A stretch of 9,404 bases of DNA from an uncultured Porphyromonadaceae bacterium. Its GTDB lineage: Bacteria; Bacteroidota; Bacteroidia; Bacteroidales; Muribaculaceae. A model generated the notes under the pieces. That model was not told the DNA's origin. It ran no database searches and saw only the letters and a list, made by a program, of their open reading frames with translations. The DNA lies in contig USKE01000065.1 in NCBI GenBank assembly GCA_900555165.1, positions 1 through 9,404 on the forward strand, given 5' to 3'. Position 1 is the stretch's first letter. Each line of letters opens with the position of its first letter. Of this stretch, positions 6,809 through 9,404 are shown in pieces. The position numbers and the translations under genes are program-made.

Positions 6809-6858
6809 GCAATTACCCACAGATACTAACCCGTCCTGACCCAATACCTATAAAGATA

Positions 6859-6899
6859 CGCCGCATCCGGTAAGATACCGGACGCGGCGCGTTGTTTTT
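6859..6899 (+). terminator. Rho-independent terminator of dnaA, between convergent genes
   Basis: CGCCGCATCCGGT (6859-6871) and ACCGGACGCGGCG (6877-6889) form a 13-position stem with one A-C mismatch and a 5-nt loop, followed by GTTGTTTTT. It sits about 50 nt after the dnaA stop codon and just before the stop of the convergent nitroreductase. On the minus strand the tail TATCTTTATA is only moderately T-rich, so action in both directions is possible but weaker there. Confidence 0.8.
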
Positions 6900-6905
6900 C
6901 AGTAA

Positions 6906-7643
6906 TCACAGCAACCCGCAGTCGCGCAGATAGCCGATGAACTTGTCGGAGAACAGCTCGTTATTGGCGCGGGGATAGCGCACATCAGTAAACACCTGTG
7001 CCAGGGTCTTCTTGCCGTTTTCGGCAACAAACCGCACGGAATCCTCACGGGCCTCTTTTTCGGCATAAAGGCGGTCGATGGCAGCGCGGTCGTAATCGTG
7101 ATAGCGCCCCCGGTGCACGACGGCCTCTACGGGGAGCCGCCCGACATCCACGCCCTGCTCGGCGGGATAACCAACCGTGAGCGTTATCACCGGCACCACC
7201 AGCGGGGGCAACGACAGTTCGGCCGCAATCTCCGGTGCGTTGTAGGTTGTCGTACCGAGCCAGCAGACACCCAGTCCGGCCATCTCGGCCACGGTATTGA
7301 ACTGCTGCGCGAAAGCCACCGTATCGAGCACGGCTGCCATGAGCGACTGAAAATTGTCATAACACGGTTCGGCGTCACGCTCGGCACACCAGCGGCTGAA
7401 CCGGTGCAGGTCGGCACAGAATGTCAGCACCGCCGCAGCGCCGGAGACCTGAGGCTGGTTGAAATGCATCGGCGCCAGACGCGCTTTTTCATCAGGGGTC
7501 GTGGAAACCACCACGCTGTAAAGCTGCATGTTTCCGGTCGTGGGGGCGTGCGCCGCCTGCTCAAGCAGCGAATCAAGCAACCCAGGGTCTACGGGACGCC
7601 CGTCATACCGGCGCACCGTGTGTCGGTCGCGAAAATAATTCAT
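6906..7643 (-). CDS. Nitroreductase-family flavin oxidoreductase
   Basis: A 245-residue protein of the FMN-dependent nitroreductase superfamily, most like the NADPH-type NfsA/FRP branch, which reduces nitro compounds, quinones or flavin; the natural substrate is not evident. Family marks are the N-terminal HTVRRYDGRPV (Arg pair binding the FMN phosphate), APTTGNMQLYSVVV, an extended middle (NFQSLMAAVLDTVAFAQQF), GLGVCWLGTTTYN and VITLTVGYP. It has no signal peptide or membrane segment. The frame stays open upstream to 7769, but that extension crosses the promoter and reads as hydrophobic noise. The family start is the Met at 7643 (MNYFRDRHTVRRY), with Met at 7652 as an alternative. The gene faces dnaA convergently and diverges from nrdJ, so it is its own transcription unit. 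Confidence 0.9.
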   Translation of the reverse strand: MNYFRDRHTVRRYDGRPVDPGLLDSLLEQAAHAPTTGNMQLYSVVVSTTPDEKARLAPMHFNQPQVSGAAAVLTFCADLHRFSRWCAERDAEPCYDNFQSLMAAVLDTVAFAQQFNTVAEMAGLGVCWLGTTTYNAPEIAAELSLPPLVVPVITLTVGYPAEQGVDVGRLPVEAVVHRGRYHDYDRAAIDRLYAEKEAREDSVRFVAENGKKTLAQVFTDVRYPRANNELFSDKFIGYLRDCGLL

Positions 7644-7653
7644 GTCGGCCATA

Positions 7654-7667
7654 TATATTGCAATATA
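7654..7667. promoter_or_regulatory. 14-bp palindrome at the nitroreductase start codon (possible operator)
   Basis: TATATTGCAATATA is a perfect palindrome lying between the predicted transcription start (about 7686) and the possible start codon at 7652. A repressor binding here would block elongation or initiation. It is AT-rich, so chance is not excluded. Confidence 0.35.
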
Positions 7668-7672
7668 ATAAG

Positions 7673-7688
7673 GTGACATCAGTGTCAC
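7673..7688. promoter_or_regulatory. GTGACA-N4-TGTCAC inverted repeat at the nitroreductase transcription start (possible operator)
   Basis: Perfect 6-bp arms (7673-7678 and 7683-7688) with a 4-bp spacer lie immediately downstream of the -7 box and cover the expected start site. This is the typical size and place of a dimeric repressor site. The regulator is unknown. Confidence 0.4.
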
Positions 7689-7692
7689 GGCA

Positions 7693-7700
7693 CAAAGATA
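7693..7700 (-). promoter_or_regulatory. Nitroreductase -7 promoter element (TATCTTTG)
   Basis: On the minus strand this is an exact TAnnTTTG match, 41 to 57 bases upstream of the two candidate start codons. The -33 region is weak: only a TTG/TTGC lies at the right distance. A weak -33 would suit a promoter that needs an activator. Confidence 0.6.
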
Positions 7701-7769
7701 GACAAAATAAGCCACATCATGCAACATGACCGGCACCATGAACGTAATTTGATTCCGCAAGATGAGCAA

Positions 7770-8047
7770 CAGTTATCATGTTCGGTAAACTTTTCTACAC
7801 ACGCAAAATATTATATCACTAATTGTCAGCCCTTTGATTTCAACAATCGGGAAAGTTATCAACACCTGCCGATTTTTCAACCCGCAAGTTTGGTCAAGTC
7901 ACAAAAAATTACGAAGTTTGCTGTCGATAATGTTCGCAAAATCTGAAGCGGCCCGACCAAGGCGAATCTTTTCCAATTCCGGCCTGCCGGCACGCCCGGC
8001 GCCACAATATTCCAACGCCTTTCTCTAAACCCATTCAGTCAACGAAA
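7770..8047. other. AT-rich leader region upstream of nrdJ
   Basis: The 278 bp between the divergent nitroreductase and nrdJ contain a candidate promoter (7889-7920) and two DnaA-box-like 9-mers, each with one mismatch: TTATCAACA (7856-7864) and, on the minus strand, TTATCGACA (7922-7930). Looser copies occur at 7773 and 7791. I looked for a cobalamin riboswitch and for paired NrdR boxes and found neither convincing. No coding frame is supported. Confidence 0.5.
7889..7920 (+). promoter_or_regulatory. Candidate nrdJ promoter
   Basis: TTTG (7889-7892), a 20-nt spacer, then GAAGTTTG (7913-7920), one base from TAnnTTTG. The predicted transcription start near 7927 leaves a leader of about 120 nt. 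The design (TTTG-N20-GAARTTTG) matches the candidate dnaA promoter almost exactly. Confidence 0.5.
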
Positions 8048-9404
8048 GTGGACAAAAAAACCTACACATACGACGAAGCGTTTGCCGCCACCCTGAAATA
8101 TTTCGGGGGCGACGAACTGGCGGCCCGTGTCTGGGTCAGCAAATATGCCCTGAAAGACTCTTTCGGCAACATCTACGAGCAGACTCCCGACGACATGCAC
8201 CACCGCATCGCCGCCGAAATCGCACGCATAGAGTCGAAATACCCCAACCCGATGAGCGAGGAAGAGGTATTCTCGTATCTGAAAGACTTCAGATACATCA
8301 TCCCGCAGGGCAGTCCCATGACCGGCATCGGCAACCATTTCCAGGTCAGCTCGCTGTCAAACTGTTTCGTCATCGGCCTTGACGGCAATCCCGACTCATA
8401 CGGCGGCATTATCCGTGTGGACGAGGAGCAGGTGCAGCTCATGAAACGCCGTGGCGGCGTGGGGCATGACCTGAGTCACATCCGCCCCAAAGGCACACCG
8501 GTGAAAAATTCGGCGCTGACCTCGACAGGTCTGGTGCCCTTCATGGAACGGTACTCGAACTCGACCCGCGAGGTCGCCCAGGATGGCCGACGCGGCGCCC
8601 TGATGCTCACAGTCTCGATCAAGCACCCCGACTCGGAGTCGTTTGTCGACGCCAAGATGGAGGAGGGCAAAGTCACCGGCGCGAACGTATCGGTTCGCAT
8701 CGATGACGACTTCATGCGCGCCGCAACCGAAGGACACGTCTACCGCCAGCAATACCCCGTTGACAGCGACAACCCCGAGATTGTAAAGGAAATCGATGCC
8801 AAAGCATTCTGGGGAAAAATCATTCACAACGCATGGAAATCGGCTGAACCGGGCGTGCTCTTCTGGGACACCATCAGCCGCGAGTCTGTGCCCGACTGCT
8901 ACGCCGACCTCGGTTTCCGCACCATCTCCACGAACCCCTGCGGCGAGATTCCCCTCTGCCCCTACGACTCATGCCGTCTGCTGGCCATCAATCTTTACTC
9001 GTATGTAAAGAATCCGTTCACGCCCGAGGCCGAGTTCGATTTCGAGCTCTTCAGCAAGCATGTGGCCAAGGCTCAGCGCATAATGGACGACATCATCGAC
9101 CTGGAGGCTGAGAAGATTGACGCCATCATCGAGAAGATAGAGTCTGACCCCGAGACCGAGGAGGTAAAGCACCCCGAGCATTACCTCTGGGAGAAGATAC
9201 GCCGCAAGACCCTGCAGGGGCGCCGCACAGGCGTGGGTACCACAGCCGAAGGCGACATGATCGCCGCGCTGGGGATGCGCTACGGTTCGGACGAAGCGGT
9301 CGCATTCGCAGTCGAGGTGCACAAAACCCTGGCCCTGGCTGCCTACGGCGCATCGGTCGAGATGGCCGAAGAACGCGGGGCCTTCCCGCTCTACGACGCC
9401 GCGC
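8048..9404 (+). CDS. nrdJ: Adenosylcobalamin-dependent (class II) ribonucleotide reductase, 3'-truncated by the window
   Basis: The first 452 codons are present and the frame is open at the window end; class II enzymes of this kind usually exceed 800 residues, so about half is seen. It reduces ribonucleotides to deoxyribonucleotides with a radical generated from coenzyme B12, independent of oxygen, and is cytoplasmic. Key residues: Cys106 (SNCFVIG) and Cys309 (YDSC) as the reducing pair; Cys298 in NPCGE (296-300) as the thiyl-radical cysteine with Asn296 and Glu300. The 11-residue distance from 298 to 309 matches the class II enzyme of Thermotoga. The block MKRRGGVGHDLSHIRPKG is characteristic. 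No ATP-cone domain is present at the N-terminus. The start is GTG at 8048 (VDKKTYTYDEA), which aligns with the M-E-K-K-T-Y-T-F start I recall for Bacteroides homologues; no in-frame ATG is near. Confidence 0.95.
   Translation, partial: MDKKTYTYDEAFAATLKYFGGDELAARVWVSKYALKDSFGNIYEQTPDDMHHRIAAEIARIESKYPNPMSEEEVFSYLKDFRYIIPQGSPMTGIGNHFQVSSLSNCFVIGLDGNPDSYGGIIRVDEEQVQLMKRRGGVGHDLSHIRPKGTPVKNSALTSTGLVPFMERYSNSTREVAQDGRRGALMLTVSIKHPDSESFVDAKMEEGKVTGANVSVRIDDDFMRAATEGHVYRQQYPVDSDNPEIVKEIDAKAFWGKIIHNAWKSAEPGVLFWDTISRESVPDCYADLGFRTISTNPCGEIPLCPYDSCRLLAINLYSYVKNPFTPEAEFDFELFSKHVAKAQRIMDDIIDLEAEKIDAIIEKIESDPETEEVKHPEHYLWEKIRRKTLQGRRTGVGTTAEGDMIAALGMRYGSDEAVAFAVEVHKTLALAAYGASVEMAEERGAFPLYDAA

Noticed and set aside
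6813..6821. TTACCCACA just after dnaA as a DnaA box
   Set aside because: One mismatch, isolated, with no AT-rich neighbour region; not enough to call an origin.
5789..6844. 351-residue minus-strand frame opposite dnaA
   Set aside because: A shadow frame caused by GC-rich codon use in dnaA, which is unmistakable on the plus strand.
7644..7769. N-terminal extension of the nitroreductase to 7769
   Set aside because: It spans the -7 box and both palindromes and has no family similarity; the family start is at 7643 or 7652.
7831..7905. Possible cobalamin riboswitch before nrdJ (AATCGGGAA and CCCGCAAGT look superficially similar)
   Set aside because: The conserved core around CCCGCAACTG and GCCACTG is not present and the helices cannot be built by eye. 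A covariance search with the cobalamin riboswitch model would settle it.
8396..8827. Minus-strand frames opposite nrdJ
   Set aside because: The plus-strand frame has all class II reductase motifs; it lacks a nearby ATG because it starts with GTG.
1..9404. CRISPR array, toxin-antitoxin, phage or defence genes
   Set aside because: No regularly spaced repeats and no genes of these types were seen on either strand.

Overview
The window looks like chromosomal DNA of a Bacteroidales bacterium, plausibly a Muribaculaceae relative (the family-level guess is inference). Four observations support this. Promoters fit the Bacteroidetes pattern TTTG-N19/20-TAnnTTTG. Start codons lack Shine-Dalgarno sequences. 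There is a secreted protein with a type IX-style C-terminal tail and a Bacteroidetes-type outer-membrane beta-barrel receptor. The DnaA and class II ribonucleotide reductase sequences resemble those I know from Bacteroides.

Layout. 1-1223: 3' part of a secreted FN3/adhesin-like protein. 1224-1524: intergenic DNA holding a 105-bp nested palindromic element (REPIN/MITE-like). 1525-3606: TonB-dependent-receptor-like outer-membrane protein. 3734-3940: consensus promoter, tRNA-Pro(UGG) and a strong hairpin terminator. 3941-4157: AT-rich gene-free DNA with three 11-bp tandem repeats and a consensus DnaA box. 4158-4910 (minus strand): Fe/Mn superoxide dismutase with its terminator. 4911-5410: gene-free, with a candidate dnaA promoter. 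5411-6808: dnaA, then a hairpin terminator. 6906-7643 (minus strand): flavin nitroreductase with a compact promoter and two palindromes. 7770-8047: AT-rich leader DNA. 8048 to the window end: 5' half of the class II (adenosylcobalamin-dependent) ribonucleotide reductase nrdJ.

The right half groups replication initiation (dnaA) and dNTP synthesis (nrdJ) with two redox enzymes (superoxide dismutase, nitroreductase). Each has its own promoter and orientation, so this is a neighbourhood and not an operon. The candidate dnaA and nrdJ promoters share a similar layout (TTTG-N20-GAARTTTG), and near-consensus DnaA boxes flank the nrdJ promoter.

I do not see a clearly new multi-gene system. The non-coding signals most worth checking are the nested palindromic element, the iteron/DnaA-box tract beside the tRNA gene, the promoter sitting between inverted repeats, and the unusual DNA-recognition segment of DnaA.
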